Shown here one piece after another: positions 1 to 9,195 of a stretch of 64,000 nucleotides of DNA. Every line of letters starts with the position of its first letter. Within the stretch, counting starts at the first letter, position 1. The translations under genes and the position numbers were made by a program. This stretch comes from Streptomyces marispadix. Lineage in GTDB: Bacteria > Actinomycetota > Actinomycetes > Streptomycetales > Streptomycetaceae. Below the pieces are notes generated by a model, which made no database searches, was not told the origin of the DNA, and worked only from the letters and a program-made list of their open reading frames with translations. The stretch covers positions 3,944,501 to 4,008,500 of the forward strand of contig NZ_JAKWJU010000002.1 in the NCBI RefSeq assembly GCF_022524345.1, given 5' to 3'.

Positions 1-583
1 CTATCCGTGGACGAAGTGCTATCCCGGCGACGACGTCGTCGACGTCATCGGGATGGACACCTACGACCAGCCCGAAGGCCGGTCGTTCGCGCAGCAGGTG
101 AACGAACCGCTGGGCCTCCAGGCGCAGGTCGACTTCGCCAGGGAGCACGGCAAGGCCGTCTCGTATCCGGAGTGGGGACTCTTCCGCAACGGCGACAACC
201 CCGAGTACGTGCGGCGGATGCTCGACTGGTTCGACCGGCACAAGCCGCTGTACCAGACGATCACGGACTACTGCCCGCACGGCGTCTGGCAGTGCTCGCA
301 CAACCCGGCCTCCGCCGAGACTTTTCGTGCCTCGCTCTACGCACGGTCGGGCGGCGGTGCCACGCCCTCGCCGGGCGCCCCGTCGCCGGGCGGAACGCCG
401 TCAGCGCCGCCCACCGGCTCCACCGCTCCCGCCCCGCCCACGCCTTCGCCCGGGGTCACGGCCGTGCCCGTGCCGACGGAACCGGGGTCGCGCATTCCGT
501 GGTACGAGCACTGCTTCGTCTCCGGCAAGTACTGCGTGCGGTTCGACAAGGTGCTGCCGGAACGCTGGGGCTTCCGCGACTAG
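1..583 (+). CDS. Glycoside hydrolase family 26 (beta-mannanase-like), C-terminal part
   Basis: The gene is open at the left edge; its reading frame starts at base 2 and ends in TAG at 581-583, so about 193 C-terminal residues are visible. The motif YPGDDVVDVIGMD and the later YPEWG (candidate catalytic nucleophile Glu) are what I know from GH26 endo-beta-mannanases. A Pro/Ser/Thr/Gly-rich linker of roughly 45 residues follows, then a short tail with two Cys (HCFVSGKYC), which looks like an extracellular linker plus a small appendage. It converges on the exopolysaccharide operon to its right, so a role in trimming or remodelling a mannose-containing polymer is an inference. The signal peptide and first half of the barrel lie outside the window. 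Confidence 0.75.
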   Translation, partial: YPWTKCYPGDDVVDVIGMDTYDQPEGRSFAQQVNEPLGLQAQVDFAREHGKAVSYPEWGLFRNGDNPEYVRRMLDWFDRHKPLYQTITDYCPHGVWQCSHNPASAETFRASLYARSGGGATPSPGAPSPGGTPSAPPTGSTAPAPPTPSPGVTAVPVPTEPGSRIPWYEHCFVSGKYCVRFDKVLPERWGFRD

Positions 584-634
584 GACCCCGGAGTTCCCTT
601 CCGGAGAATCCGGCGGCGGTTCGCCGATATGGTT

Positions 635-665
635 CGCGGGCGCCTCCTCGACGGGGGCGCCCGCG
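635..665. terminator. Hairpin between convergent genes
   Basis: Arms CGCGGGCGCC (635-644) and GGCGCCCGCG (656-665) form a perfect 10-bp stem with an 11-base loop. It lies between the GH26 gene and the opposing CelD-like gene, where a bidirectional terminator would be expected. There is no T-run. Confidence 0.5.
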
Positions 666-690
666 TGGAACTGCGGGGCGTGGGCGAAGA

Positions 691-1926
691 CTAGGCCCCG
701 TCCCGGCCCCCGTCCCTGTCCCTGTCTCGGTCCCGGTCTCGGTCCCGGTCGCGCTTCGGACCGCGCTCTCCGCCAGGCGCAGTCGCCGCGTCCGTTGCCT
801 TGACCGGGCGGCTGCCCCGGGACCCGCCCGGCCGTACGCGGCGCAGCCATTCCACGTCACGTCCCCTGCGTACCGCGCCCGCCGCGAACTCACGTCCCGC
901 GATACGTCCCAGATGCATCGCCATCGCGGGCGCCATCTCCACGCGGGCCATCAACAACCGCTGGTTGGCGACCGCTTCGGCCTGCCATCTGAGCTTGTGG
1001 GGCTCCGCGCCCCGCAGCAGATTGAGCGTGCCGCACCCCTTGGCGGCGGCGTGCCCCGCGGCGTGCCTCAGCAGCATCGTGGTGATGTCGACGTGCTGCG
1101 AACGCAGCCGTGGGTCGGCGCCGTAGAGATAGCCGCAGACCATGCCGCCGCCGACGAGCGTGATGTCCGCGGCGACGGCCTCGTCGTCGATCCGGTAGAC
1201 GGTGATCGTGGCGTCGCCGCTCTCCGCCAACTGCTCGACCGTGCGTTCAAGGTGCGCGCGGAAGCGCGGGCGCAGATGCTCCCGCGTCACACCGCGACCC
1301 TGCCACTGCATCTCGTGCAGGCGCAGCAGGGTTCGTACGGCCTCCCCGGCCTCCGTCGGCAGGACGTCGTGCTCCTTGATCCCCAACTTGTCGATCTTGC
1401 GCAGCTTCTGGCGGGTGCGTTTGGCGCCGGCCACCGGAAGCCGCTCCAGCAGCCCCTCCATGGGAACGCCGGGCAGCTCCAGGCATACGGAGTCCTTCAG
1501 CCGCCGGCGGACGCCGGGCCACGCGGCGTATACCTGCTCGGCCGCCGCGCCGGGGCGCACCTCGCGCAGATCGATCAGCGCCCCGCGGGACGCCCGGTGC
1601 AGTGCGGCCGACAGACACTCGGCGGCGTCGGGGAACTCGCCGTCGAGCAGCACGTCGGAGAAGTCGGTGATGCCGCCGCCGAGCGGCACCAGCGTGGGCA
1701 GCGGCCGGTGAACGAGCATCAGCGGCGCGGCAGCGACGAGCCTGCCGCCGCCGCGTACGACCACCACCCGCAGCCATCCCGCCCTTCCGTACGACTGCCA
1801 CCAGGAGTGCAGCCAGGCATGCGACTGGAAGGTGGTGGCGCCGGGGCTGCGGCGTCTCAACTCCTCCCATTCGCGGGCCAGTTCGGCGAACTGCGCCGGG
1901 TCGCGGCAGACGGTCGCCGACGTCAT
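691..1926 (-). CDS. CelD/BioF2-type GNAT acyltransferase of the polysaccharide operon
   Basis: This 411-residue protein resembles the CelD / BioF2-like acetyltransferase proteins often found in actinobacterial and alpha-proteobacterial polysaccharide loci. The N-terminal region has the pattern FQSHAWLHSWWQSYG and the C-terminal GNAT half has the segment ADITLVGGGMVCGYLYGADP. Such proteins are thought to acylate sugars or acceptor chains, but the substrate is not predictable. It is the last gene of the operon and its ATG overlaps the stop of the Wzz-type gene (ATGA, 1923-1926). The last 20 or so residues are a run of alternating Arg-Asp made by a hexanucleotide repeat (about 715-755), probably a disordered, length-variable tail. 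Confidence 0.7.
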   Translation of the reverse strand: MTSATVCRDPAQFAELAREWEELRRRSPGATTFQSHAWLHSWWQSYGRAGWLRVVVVRGGGRLVAAAPLMLVHRPLPTLVPLGGGITDFSDVLLDGEFPDAAECLSAALHRASRGALIDLREVRPGAAAEQVYAAWPGVRRRLKDSVCLELPGVPMEGLLERLPVAGAKRTRQKLRKIDKLGIKEHDVLPTEAGEAVRTLLRLHEMQWQGRGVTREHLRPRFRAHLERTVEQLAESGDATITVYRIDDEAVAADITLVGGGMVCGYLYGADPRLRSQHVDITTMLLRHAAGHAAAKGCGTLNLLRGAEPHKLRWQAEAVANQRLLMARVEMAPAMAMHLGRIAGREFAAGAVRRGRDVEWLRRVRPGGSRGSRPVKATDAATAPGGERGPKRDRDRDRDRDRDRDGGRDGA

Positions 1927-3368
1927 CGCGTCTGCTCCGTTCCGTGACCGGCGCCCACGGGCTCACCCGACGCGGGTGCCGCGTCGTTCGCTGCCGGACC
2001 GGTGCCGGGCGCCGCCTGCGCGACGCCGCCGGTCGCCGGGACCGTCGCCGCGTCCGGGCGGCGGCGCGACTGCGGACGTACCAGCAGTACGAGCCCGCCG
2101 AGCAGCCCGCCCGCGCAGGCGCCGACGGCGACCGCGACCGCCGGGGACGGCGACACCGGCGTCGCCGGAGCCATGGCTTCGGAGAGCACAGTCAGCCGGG
2201 CACCGGTCCGCTTCACCGACGTCTTGGCCGTATGAGTGAGCGCCTTCGCCACGGAGTCGGCGTTCCTGGCCGCCTGTGACGCGCTGGAGGAGGTCGCGGT
2301 GATCTGCACCATGGGAGCGTCGGGGGAGGTGCTGGCCTGGATGCCGTCGCGGATCGTGCCCGGACGCAGATGGGCCCGCTTCTCCGCGTCGGCGAGGATC
2401 ACCGGGTCCGTGGCGATCTTGCCGTAGGCCTGCGCGTAGCCGAGTGCCCCGGCCGCCTCCGAGCCGCCCGAGGGGGAGACGACCACATAGCTGACGGCGG
2501 AGTACTGCGCGGGCGTCATCGCCGAGTACACCCCGCCCCCACCCGCTCCGAGCACGAGGCAGAGCGGCAGCGGCCACCAGCTCATGCGGCGCAGCCCCGC
2601 CTTGAGGCGGTCGGACACCCGTCGTGCCGGGGTCGGCGTGGGCTCCGTGACGCGCGGACGGTTGCCGGGACGCGTGTGCGGCTTCGCGCTCGTGTCCGTG
2701 CCTGTACGTGTGGACGTGCTCGTGCCCATGTCTGTGCCTGTGCTTCGGCTTGGGCTTGGGCGGGCGCTCGTGTCCGCCCCCGCCCCCGCCCCCGCGCTCG
2801 TGCGTGGGCGTGCGGTCTTGCTTGCGGGTGTGCTCGCGGGTGTGCTGGTCCGCGTGGGCGTCTGTCCCCGACTGCCGTTTCCCGTAAGGGAGTTGGTGCG
2901 CAGGGGAGCCGTCCTGGTGAAGGCCGCCGTCTTGCTGCTGGTGCCGATACGGGTGCCGTGGTCGCCGGGGTCCGTGGTCGGTACCGGGCTCCGGGGCGTG
3001 CTTGTGCTCGCCGGGGACTCGGCCGTGGCGTCGGTGTCCTTCCCCGCACCACCGGTGTCCTTCCCCGCACCAGCGGCGTCCGGCTTCGGCTCCGGTGCCT
3101 TCTCAGCCGGCGCTGCCTTCTCGTCCGGGGCCGCCGTCTTGTCAGGCACCGGTGCCGGTGCGGTGGCCGTGCCCGTGGCCGACGACGGTGGCGGTTCGGC
3201 CTGTTCGCCTCCCTTCGTGGCCTCCGTCGTCTTCGCGGTCTCGCTCTCCTCGGGGACCGCGGAGCCGCCGTCGGACTTCGACGAGCGGGCTTCGCGCCTG
3301 GACTGCTTCGTACGCGCCGAGCCGCCCTCGGCGGGGGACTTGGCCGATCCCTGTGCGGCTTTGGGCAT
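1923..3368 (-). CDS. Wzz-type polysaccharide chain-length / copolymerase protein
   Basis: I start this 481-residue protein at the ATG at 3368 because a GAGGTGAG ribosome site lies just before it and because the preceding gene ends only 9 bases upstream; a longer open frame exists but overlaps that gene in another frame. The first 260 residues are a low-complexity Lys/Pro/Ala/Ser/Thr-rich tail. A membrane helix follows near residue 262 (WWPLPLCLVLGAGGGGVYSA), then an extracytoplasmic Wzz-like domain of about 140 residues (YSAVSYVVVSP, ATDPVILADAEKRA), and a second helix near residues 400-425. Two helices flanking a periplasm-facing domain is the chain-length-determinant plan. No BY-kinase gene is adjacent. 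The very long N-terminal cytoplasmic tail is unusual. Confidence 0.72.
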   Translation of the reverse strand: MPKAAQGSAKSPAEGGSARTKQSRREARSSKSDGGSAVPEESETAKTTEATKGGEQAEPPPSSATGTATAPAPVPDKTAAPDEKAAPAEKAPEPKPDAAGAGKDTGGAGKDTDATAESPASTSTPRSPVPTTDPGDHGTRIGTSSKTAAFTRTAPLRTNSLTGNGSRGQTPTRTSTPASTPASKTARPRTSAGAGAGADTSARPSPSRSTGTDMGTSTSTRTGTDTSAKPHTRPGNRPRVTEPTPTPARRVSDRLKAGLRRMSWWPLPLCLVLGAGGGGVYSAMTPAQYSAVSYVVVSPSGGSEAAGALGYAQAYGKIATDPVILADAEKRAHLRPGTIRDGIQASTSPDAPMVQITATSSSASQAARNADSVAKALTHTAKTSVKRTGARLTVLSEAMAPATPVSPSPAVAVAVGACAGGLLGGLVLLVRPQSRRRPDAATVPATGGVAQAAPGTGPAANDAAPASGEPVGAGHGTEQTR

Positions 3369-3376
3369 GGCAGGAC

Positions 3377-4570
3377 TCACCTCGATGTCAGGGGTAGGGA
3401 CGCCGGCGCCGGTACGGAGGTCGCCGTGTGCGGCGCCGGTGCGGGCAGTTGCGGAGCACCCGTGGCGGCGCGGTAGACGGCCATCAGCCGTTCCGCGCTG
3501 CGGGCGATGTCGTAGTGGTCGACGACGGGCGGTACGGGCAGCCGTACGGGCCCGGCCTTCTGGAACTCGCAGAGACGCGCGGTGAGTTCGGGCACGCCGG
3601 TGCCGATGCGGCGCGCACCGGGCGCCTCCGCCGAGGGCAGATCGTCGATCGCCGGGCAAGTGACGTGCAGCGTCGGCAGACCGGCCGCGAGGGCCTCCAG
3701 CACGGCCAGCCCGAACGACTCCTCGGACGACGGCGAGACGAACACGTCCATCGCGGACAGCAGTTCGGGGATCTCGACCGCGCCTGCCGTCCCCGAGGCG
3801 ACCGTCCCGTCGCACTCGCCGAGCATGTGCACCCGGTCGAGCGCGCCGAGCGACGAGGCGATGGCGTGGAGCGTCTCTCGCTCGGGGCCGTCGCCCGCCA
3901 GCAGCAGCCGCGCGTCGGGCAGTACGGCCACGGCCCGTACGAGCGTCTCGAAGTGCTTGCCCGGCACCAGCCGCCCCACCCCGCCCACGACGAACGTGTC
4001 GGCCGGGATGCCGAGCCGGGCACGCGTGGCCGCACGGGCGACGGGGTCGAAGCGGAAGCGGCGGGCGTCGATGCCGTTGGGCACGGTGTGCACCCGCGAC
4101 GCGGGCACGCCCCACTTCCGCAGCCGCTGCGCAACCGTGTCCGAGACGGCGATGGTCGCGCACCCGAGGCGTTCGGAGGCGAGATACATCGCGCGGACGC
4201 CGACGCTGAGGGGTCTGCCCTCGATCGAGTCGTCACCGAGTGAGTGCTCGGTGGCGACCACCGCGCGTACCCCGGCGAGGCGTGCGGCCAGCCGCCCGTA
4301 GAGGCAGGCGCGGTAGAGGTGGGTGTGTACGAGGTCGTAGCGGCCCTCGCGCAGGAGGTGGACCAGCAGCGGCATGACCGTCGCGTCGAGGTTGCCGGTC
4401 ATGCCGAGATGAGTGACGCGGTGGCCGTCGGCGAGGATTCCATGGGCCACCGACCCGGGTGCGGTCAGGGTGAACACGTCGCAGCGCGCCGGGAGATGGC
4501 GGAGCATCAGCCGTAGCTGCTGCTCGGCACCTCCGACGCCGAGCCCTGTGATGATGTGCGCGACTTTCAT
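3377..4570 (-). CDS. GT4-family glycosyltransferase
   Basis: This 397-residue enzyme has the GT-B fold signature of family GT4: N-terminal GLGVGGAEQQLRLML (acceptor side), the PNGID loop, GGVGRLVPGKHFETLV at the start of the donor domain, and the E-x7-E motif in SSEESFGLAVLEALAAGLP. It should transfer a sugar from a nucleotide-sugar donor to the lipid-linked repeat unit on the cytoplasmic face. The ATG at 4570 overlaps the stop of the deacetylase gene (ATGA), so translation is coupled. The donor and the acceptor cannot be deduced. Confidence 0.85.
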   Translation of the reverse strand: MKVAHIITGLGVGGAEQQLRLMLRHLPARCDVFTLTAPGSVAHGILADGHRVTHLGMTGNLDATVMPLLVHLLREGRYDLVHTHLYRACLYGRLAARLAGVRAVVATEHSLGDDSIEGRPLSVGVRAMYLASERLGCATIAVSDTVAQRLRKWGVPASRVHTVPNGIDARRFRFDPVARAATRARLGIPADTFVVGGVGRLVPGKHFETLVRAVAVLPDARLLLAGDGPERETLHAIASSLGALDRVHMLGECDGTVASGTAGAVEIPELLSAMDVFVSPSSEESFGLAVLEALAAGLPTLHVTCPAIDDLPSAEAPGARRIGTGVPELTARLCEFQKAGPVRLPVPPVVDHYDIARSAERLMAVYRAATGAPQLPAPAPHTATSVPAPASLPLTSR

Positions 4571-5649
4571 CGACGGCCGCCGCCCGTCTCGCTGCCGACG
4601 GCGTCAGGGCCCTCCCCGGCTGCGGGACGTGCGTCCCGCGCACGTGTCGGTTTGCGCGTCCCGGACTTCCGATCTCCGGGCTGCTGAGTCTCCGGCTTCT
4701 GCGTTCCCGGCCGCTGGGGCGTTCGCTGCTGAGTCGTCGGTTCTGCCGGGAGGGGCCTGCGGCGCAGTGGGTTCAGCATCCGCTTCAGCAGCAGCCGCAC
4801 GGAGGTGTCCGAGGCGTCGATGTGCACCCTCGGCAGCGCGAGCATGCAGGTCAGCGCGCCCGGATCGATGGCGCACGCATAGTCGTAGCCCGCGGTGCGT
4901 ACGGCCTCGATCGCGCGGGAGTCGACCGTTCCGTACGGATAGCAGAAGCCCTGAGGGGCGGTGCCGGTGATGTCGGCGAGCAGGGTGCGGCTGTGCCTGG
5001 TCTCGCGTTCCAGGGTGGAGTCGTCGGCGGTCGTCAGATCGGTGTGCGTCAGACCGTGCGAGCCGATCTCCATGCCCTCGGCGGCTGCCGTGCGGATGCC
5101 GTCGGCCGTCAACAGAGGCTTGCGCGGGCCGAGTTCGTCCCAGGCGTTGTCGCCGCCGAGGCGGCCCGGCAGTACGAACACGGTCGCCGTGCATCCGTGG
5201 CGCCGCAGCAGCGGCAGCGCGCTGTCGACGAAGTCCGCGTAACCGTCGTCGAAGGTCAGCCCCACCAGTCCGGCGCCTCGTCCGGCGGCCCGTGCCCGCA
5301 TCAGCTCGCCGACGCTCACGCCCGTAAGGCCCCGGTCGCGCAGCCAGCGAAGCTGCCGGTCGAGGCGGTGCGGGGAGACGGTGATCCGGTACGGGTCGTC
5401 GGTGCACCCGGAGACCGAGTGGTACATCAGCACCCAGGGGGGCCGTCGGCGCCGAGTGCCCACACGGGCCGTGGCGGTCGCGGTCAACGGCCCGCGTGCG
5501 GAGGCCGGAACGGGCAAGCGGAGCTGGGGAGCCGGCAGCGGCGGAGCCGGGACGCGCGCATCGAACTCGGCGGAGGCGGCGGCCGCGGCAGACGGAGCGG
5601 GCGCGACGGTTACGGCAGAGGGAGTGGACTCGGCGGACTCAGCGGACAT
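4567..5649 (-). CDS. Polysaccharide deacetylase (CE4 / NodB fold)
   Basis: The NodB homology domain is clear: LMYHSVSG at the start, TFDDGYADF (metal-binding Asp and catalytic Asp), and SHGLTHTDL (the two metal His, H-x3-H). These enzymes remove N- or O-acetyl groups from polysaccharides. The 360-residue protein has an Ala/Pro-rich N-terminus of about 65 residues without a convincing signal peptide and a hydrophilic Gln/Pro/Thr/Arg-rich tail of about 70 residues, so it may act in the cytoplasm on lipid-linked units or be tethered by partners. It overlaps the flippase gene by 11 bases and the next glycosyltransferase by 4. Confidence 0.85.
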   Translation of the reverse strand: MSAESAESTPSAVTVAPAPSAAAAASAEFDARVPAPPLPAPQLRLPVPASARGPLTATATARVGTRRRRPPWVLMYHSVSGCTDDPYRITVSPHRLDRQLRWLRDRGLTGVSVGELMRARAAGRGAGLVGLTFDDGYADFVDSALPLLRRHGCTATVFVLPGRLGGDNAWDELGPRKPLLTADGIRTAAAEGMEIGSHGLTHTDLTTADDSTLERETRHSRTLLADITGTAPQGFCYPYGTVDSRAIEAVRTAGYDYACAIDPGALTCMLALPRVHIDASDTSVRLLLKRMLNPLRRRPLPAEPTTQQRTPQRPGTQKPETQQPGDRKSGTRKPTRARDARPAAGEGPDAVGSETGGGRR

Positions 5650-7612
5650 GAGCGAACCTTCGTTTGACGGTGGCGACTAGCTGAGGCATCTCGGGGGCGC
5701 GTACGAGGTGAGCCACGGACGCGAAGACGACGAGCACGGCCACGCCGCCCGCCATGGCACCGGTCAGCGGATGCGCGACGAGCCGGGCGGCGCCCCAGCC
5801 CGCGGCGGCGGCGACGACGGCGGCCAGCAGCAGCCGCGCCAGCCCGGCCGCCACGCGGCGCACATCGATGGCGACGACGCGGGCACCGAGGCCGTGCAGC
5901 AGGAGCAGCGCGGTGGTGAGGATTCCGGCGGCGTTGGCCGCGGCGATCCCATGGACGCCCCAGGGGCGCACCGCGACGGCGCCCGCCGCCACGGTCACGA
6001 GGAGGCCCACGCCCATCGCCGCCGCCGGGTACCAGGGGGGCCGGTTACCGGAGAAGAACGGGCGCACCAGCGCACCCACCAGGCTGTGACCCAGCAGGCC
6101 GCAGCAGTAGACACGCATCACGGACGCCGTGTCGGCGGTGTCGCCGGCATCGAACTCGCCGCGCTGGAAGAGCAGTTGGATGAGCTGGGGCGCGCAGGCC
6201 GTGACGTATGCGGCGCCGAGCAGCACGACGATGCCGACCAGAGCCAGATCGCGTTCGACGCGCAGCCGGGCACGCTCACGGTCGCCGTCGGCCATGGCAC
6301 GCGCGACGACGGGAAAGGTCACCGTGCACACCATGAGCGAGAGAACCATCGGCATCTGCGCGACCTTCTGTGCGTAGTTGAGGTGCGAGATGGCTCCGGC
6401 GGGCAGCGGTGAGGCCAGATAGCGCTCGAAGAGCACCTGCGCCTGGCGGCTGACGGCGAAGGTGACGACCGGTGCGAGCACGCCCATGCCGAGCAGCGCG
6501 ATGCGGCCGCTGTGGGGGCCGGGGGCGGCGGCCGCGCCGGGGCCCTGGGAGGGGGCGAGACCGGACGCGTCGGCGGGGGCGGGGAGTTCGGCGGTCGTGC
6601 CGGACGGTGAGTGCGCGGGGGGCACTGCCGACGTGGAGGCCGTGGTGGGCGTGGTGGGCGCGGCGGGTGCCGGGCTCGGTGCCGTCTCCACCGCCGTCTC
6701 CGCCGCCGCTTCCGCGGGCGCGCTCACGGAGACCTTCGCGGGCACCTTCGAGGTCACGTTCGCGTGGACCTTGGCGCCTGCGGCGGGCGCCCGGCGCGTA
6801 CGTGACGGCAACTGCCGGATGAACGACGGGAGTTGAACGACGACCATCAAGCCGCCGCCCACCGCGACCCCTACGGCGGCAGCACGTACGCCCCACAGCG
6901 TGTGCCCCGCGAACATCACCGCGATGATCGCCGCGTTGTAGGCGACATAGATCGCCGCGGGCGCCACGAAGCGCCGGTGCGCGCGGAGCGCTGCGCTGAA
7001 GTAGCCAGCCACCCCGAACGTCACCACGGTCAGCGACGTAAGACGCATGCAGTCGACGGCCGTTCCGGAGTCCGGCAGCCCCGGCGCCAGCACCCGTACG
7101 AGAAGCGGCGCCGCGAGCAGCATCAGGGCGGCGATGCAGGTGAGGCCCAGCAGCAGCCTCGGCAGGGTCCGCCGCACCACGTCCCTGACCGGGTCGAAGG
7201 GCCGGGCGTCCACGCCGTCCGCTGCCCTGCCGTCCGTGCCGACCGCGCCGTTCTCCGTAGGGGACGGCCCTGCCGCGCGCCGCGCCAGCGCCAGGCTGAA
7301 CGCGGGGACGAGGATCAGCGCCATCGCGTCCTCGATGAGCAGCGTGGCCGCCAGTTCGGGCACGGTCCACGCGACGAGGAAGGCGTCGGTGTCGGCGTCG
7401 GCGCCGAAGAGGCTGGCGATCGTCTGGTCGCGCAGCAGGCCGAAGAACGCCCCTGCGGCGGTCAGCGCGGCGGTGATCACGGCCGCCCGCGCGAGGAACC
7501 TGCCAAGCAGCGGCGGCGAAGCGCCCTCGCCGCCGCGTACTTCGCCCGTCGCTTGCGCGGGCGGCGGCAATGCGTCCCGGGTGGTGCTGCGGGAGGCGTG
7601 CGTGTCCGTCAT
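5639..7612 (-). CDS. MurJ/MviN-family lipid-linked oligosaccharide flippase (Wzx role)
   Basis: The family signature GLLRDQTIASLFGADADTDAF near the N-terminus and the motif RYLASPLPAGAISHLNYAQK match MurJ/MviN flippases; about 14 hydrophobic segments can be counted over 657 residues. I chose the ATG at 7612, which overlaps the stop of the polymerase gene (ATGA), over a longer open frame from 7717 that would invade that gene. In this operon it probably flips the polymer's lipid-linked repeat unit rather than lipid II; that is inference from context. A low-complexity Ala/Pro/Thr insert of about 85 residues sits in a cytoplasmic loop (about bases 6510-6800). Confidence 0.85.
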   Translation of the reverse strand: MTDTHASRSTTRDALPPPAQATGEVRGGEGASPPLLGRFLARAAVITAALTAAGAFFGLLRDQTIASLFGADADTDAFLVAWTVPELAATLLIEDAMALILVPAFSLALARRAAGPSPTENGAVGTDGRAADGVDARPFDPVRDVVRRTLPRLLLGLTCIAALMLLAAPLLVRVLAPGLPDSGTAVDCMRLTSLTVVTFGVAGYFSAALRAHRRFVAPAAIYVAYNAAIIAVMFAGHTLWGVRAAAVGVAVGGGLMVVVQLPSFIRQLPSRTRRAPAAGAKVHANVTSKVPAKVSVSAPAEAAAETAVETAPSPAPAAPTTPTTASTSAVPPAHSPSGTTAELPAPADASGLAPSQGPGAAAAPGPHSGRIALLGMGVLAPVVTFAVSRQAQVLFERYLASPLPAGAISHLNYAQKVAQMPMVLSLMVCTVTFPVVARAMADGDRERARLRVERDLALVGIVVLLGAAYVTACAPQLIQLLFQRGEFDAGDTADTASVMRVYCCGLLGHSLVGALVRPFFSGNRPPWYPAAAMGVGLLVTVAAGAVAVRPWGVHGIAAANAAGILTTALLLLHGLGARVVAIDVRRVAAGLARLLLAAVVAAAAGWGAARLVAHPLTGAMAGGVAVLVVFASVAHLVRAPEMPQLVATVKRRFAHVR

Positions 7613-9189
7613 CGAGCCGATGCCTCTGCCTTGTCGTCGACGGCGGCGTACACGTAGGAGGAGGACCGCGCATAGCGGGAGGAGGACCGGTCGGCCGAAG
7701 GGGAAGCCAGCGCCCACCAGGTGACCGCGCCGAGCACGACCGCGGTCAGCACGGTCGACGGCCCGCCGATGTCGGCGTAGAGGAAGTCGACGGCCTGCCA
7801 GACCAGCAGCCCGGCCGCGACCAGCCCGCAGTCATGGGAGCCGGGGGCCTCGCGGTCGCCCGCGGCCCGGCCGCCGTACTCGCGGTGCCGCTGCTCCTGG
7901 CGTGCCCGGTGCGCCGAGTGGAGCCTCCGCAGCCCGCTCACCAGCAGCACGCTTCCGCCGCCCACCAGCGCCACGATCCCCACGAGGCCCTGCTCGCTGA
8001 GGACGAGCAGATACATGTTGTGCGGCGAGAGCAGCGGCTCCTTCTGGAACTCCAGGCCCGCGCCCGCCGTGTCGCTCCCCGAGGAGAGCCCGAGCGAGGC
8101 GTGGCCGTCGCGGTGCGCGGCGAAGTTCTTCGGGCCGACGCCCGAGACCGGAGAGTCCTGCCAGATGCCGGTCGCCGCCGACCAGAGCGCGTAGCGGTCG
8201 GTCACCGAGCGGTCCGGGGCGGAGTTGACGTCGACGATGCTGGTCAGTCGCTCCTCGACCATCTTCGAGCCGATCCCGAACCCGCCGACGGCCACCACCG
8301 AGGCGGCGGCCAGCGCCAGCAGCACGGCGACGCCCCGGCGCACCCCGGCCAGCAGCAGCACCGTCGTACAGGCGACCGCCGTGGCGATCCAAGCGCCACG
8401 GCTGTACGAGAGGACCAGCGGAGGCACGAGCGCCCCGGCGCAGCACATCGCGGTGACGCGCTGTCGCCGCGAGCTGTCGGCCGGGTCCGCGAGGCAGAGC
8501 GCGAAGGCCGCCACGAGACCGAGGGAGACGACCGTCGACATGCCCATCACGTCCAGCGGCCCGAAGGTGCCGACGGCGCGTACGTTCTTCCCCATGTACG
8601 AGGCGCCCGTGCCCGTCAGGTTCTGTACGACGCCGACGGTCCCCTGCACCAGCGCCAGCAGGATCACCGACCAGCACAGCACCCTGAAGTCCCTTGTGCC
8701 GCGCAGCAGAAGCAGCACCGCAGCCGGGATCAGCACGAAGATCTGAAGACAGCGGACGAAGCCCGGCAGGCTCGTCCAGGGGTCGGCGGACGCGGCGGTC
8801 GCCACCGCGAAGGCGGCAGTCGGCGCCCCGAGCACCACTGCCGCCTTTGGTGTCAACCGACCGCCGCGTCCGCGCAGCAGCCTCACCAGGCACCACACCA
8901 CCAGCACCATGGAGGCCGCGTCTGCGGCAGTGATCTTTCCCGAGGTGGTCACATCGCCGGTGCGCACCGGCGCACAGAGGACGAGCACGGTGGCCACCGC
9001 CGGTGCCATGGGCGCCCAGCGCCGCCAGTACGGCAGCAGGCCGGCCGCTCCCTTCGTGCCGAGGGCGAACTCCCGCCGGCCCGGGGCGGGTCCGCCTTCC
9101 GTACCGGCCGTACCCGGACCGGCGCCCGTGCCGCCCGCGGGGGCGTCCCCGCGCGGCGGCCGGCGGCTCTCCGGAAGTGCGACCGTCAC
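7609..9189 (-). CDS. O-antigen ligase / Wzy-type polymerase
   Basis: This 526-residue polytopic membrane protein carries a typical Wzy_C region: GVGPKNFAAHRDGH followed by a long extracytoplasmic loop and PHNMYLLVLSEQGLVGIVAL. About ten to twelve hydrophobic segments surround it. Such proteins polymerise flipped repeat units or ligate them to an acceptor; the sequence does not say which. The N-terminal 45 residues are Gly/Pro/Ala-rich and cytoplasmic. It starts 6 bases after the sugar-transferase gene stops and ends in an ATGA overlap with the flippase gene. Confidence 0.82.
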   Translation of the reverse strand: MTVALPESRRPPRGDAPAGGTGAGPGTAGTEGGPAPGRREFALGTKGAAGLLPYWRRWAPMAPAVATVLVLCAPVRTGDVTTSGKITAADAASMVLVVWCLVRLLRGRGGRLTPKAAVVLGAPTAAFAVATAASADPWTSLPGFVRCLQIFVLIPAAVLLLLRGTRDFRVLCWSVILLALVQGTVGVVQNLTGTGASYMGKNVRAVGTFGPLDVMGMSTVVSLGLVAAFALCLADPADSSRRQRVTAMCCAGALVPPLVLSYSRGAWIATAVACTTVLLLAGVRRGVAVLLALAAASVVAVGGFGIGSKMVEERLTSIVDVNSAPDRSVTDRYALWSAATGIWQDSPVSGVGPKNFAAHRDGHASLGLSSGSDTAGAGLEFQKEPLLSPHNMYLLVLSEQGLVGIVALVGGGSVLLVSGLRRLHSAHRARQEQRHREYGGRAAGDREAPGSHDCGLVAAGLLVWQAVDFLYADIGGPSTVLTAVVLGAVTWWALASPSADRSSSRYARSSSYVYAAVDDKAEASAR

Positions 9190-9195
9190 TGGAGA

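Noticed and set aside
7613..7717. Longer N-terminus for the MurJ-type flippase from an upstream ATG
   Set aside because: It would overlap the polymerase gene by over 100 bases with an Arg-rich sequence; ATG 7612 with its ATGA overlap is better.
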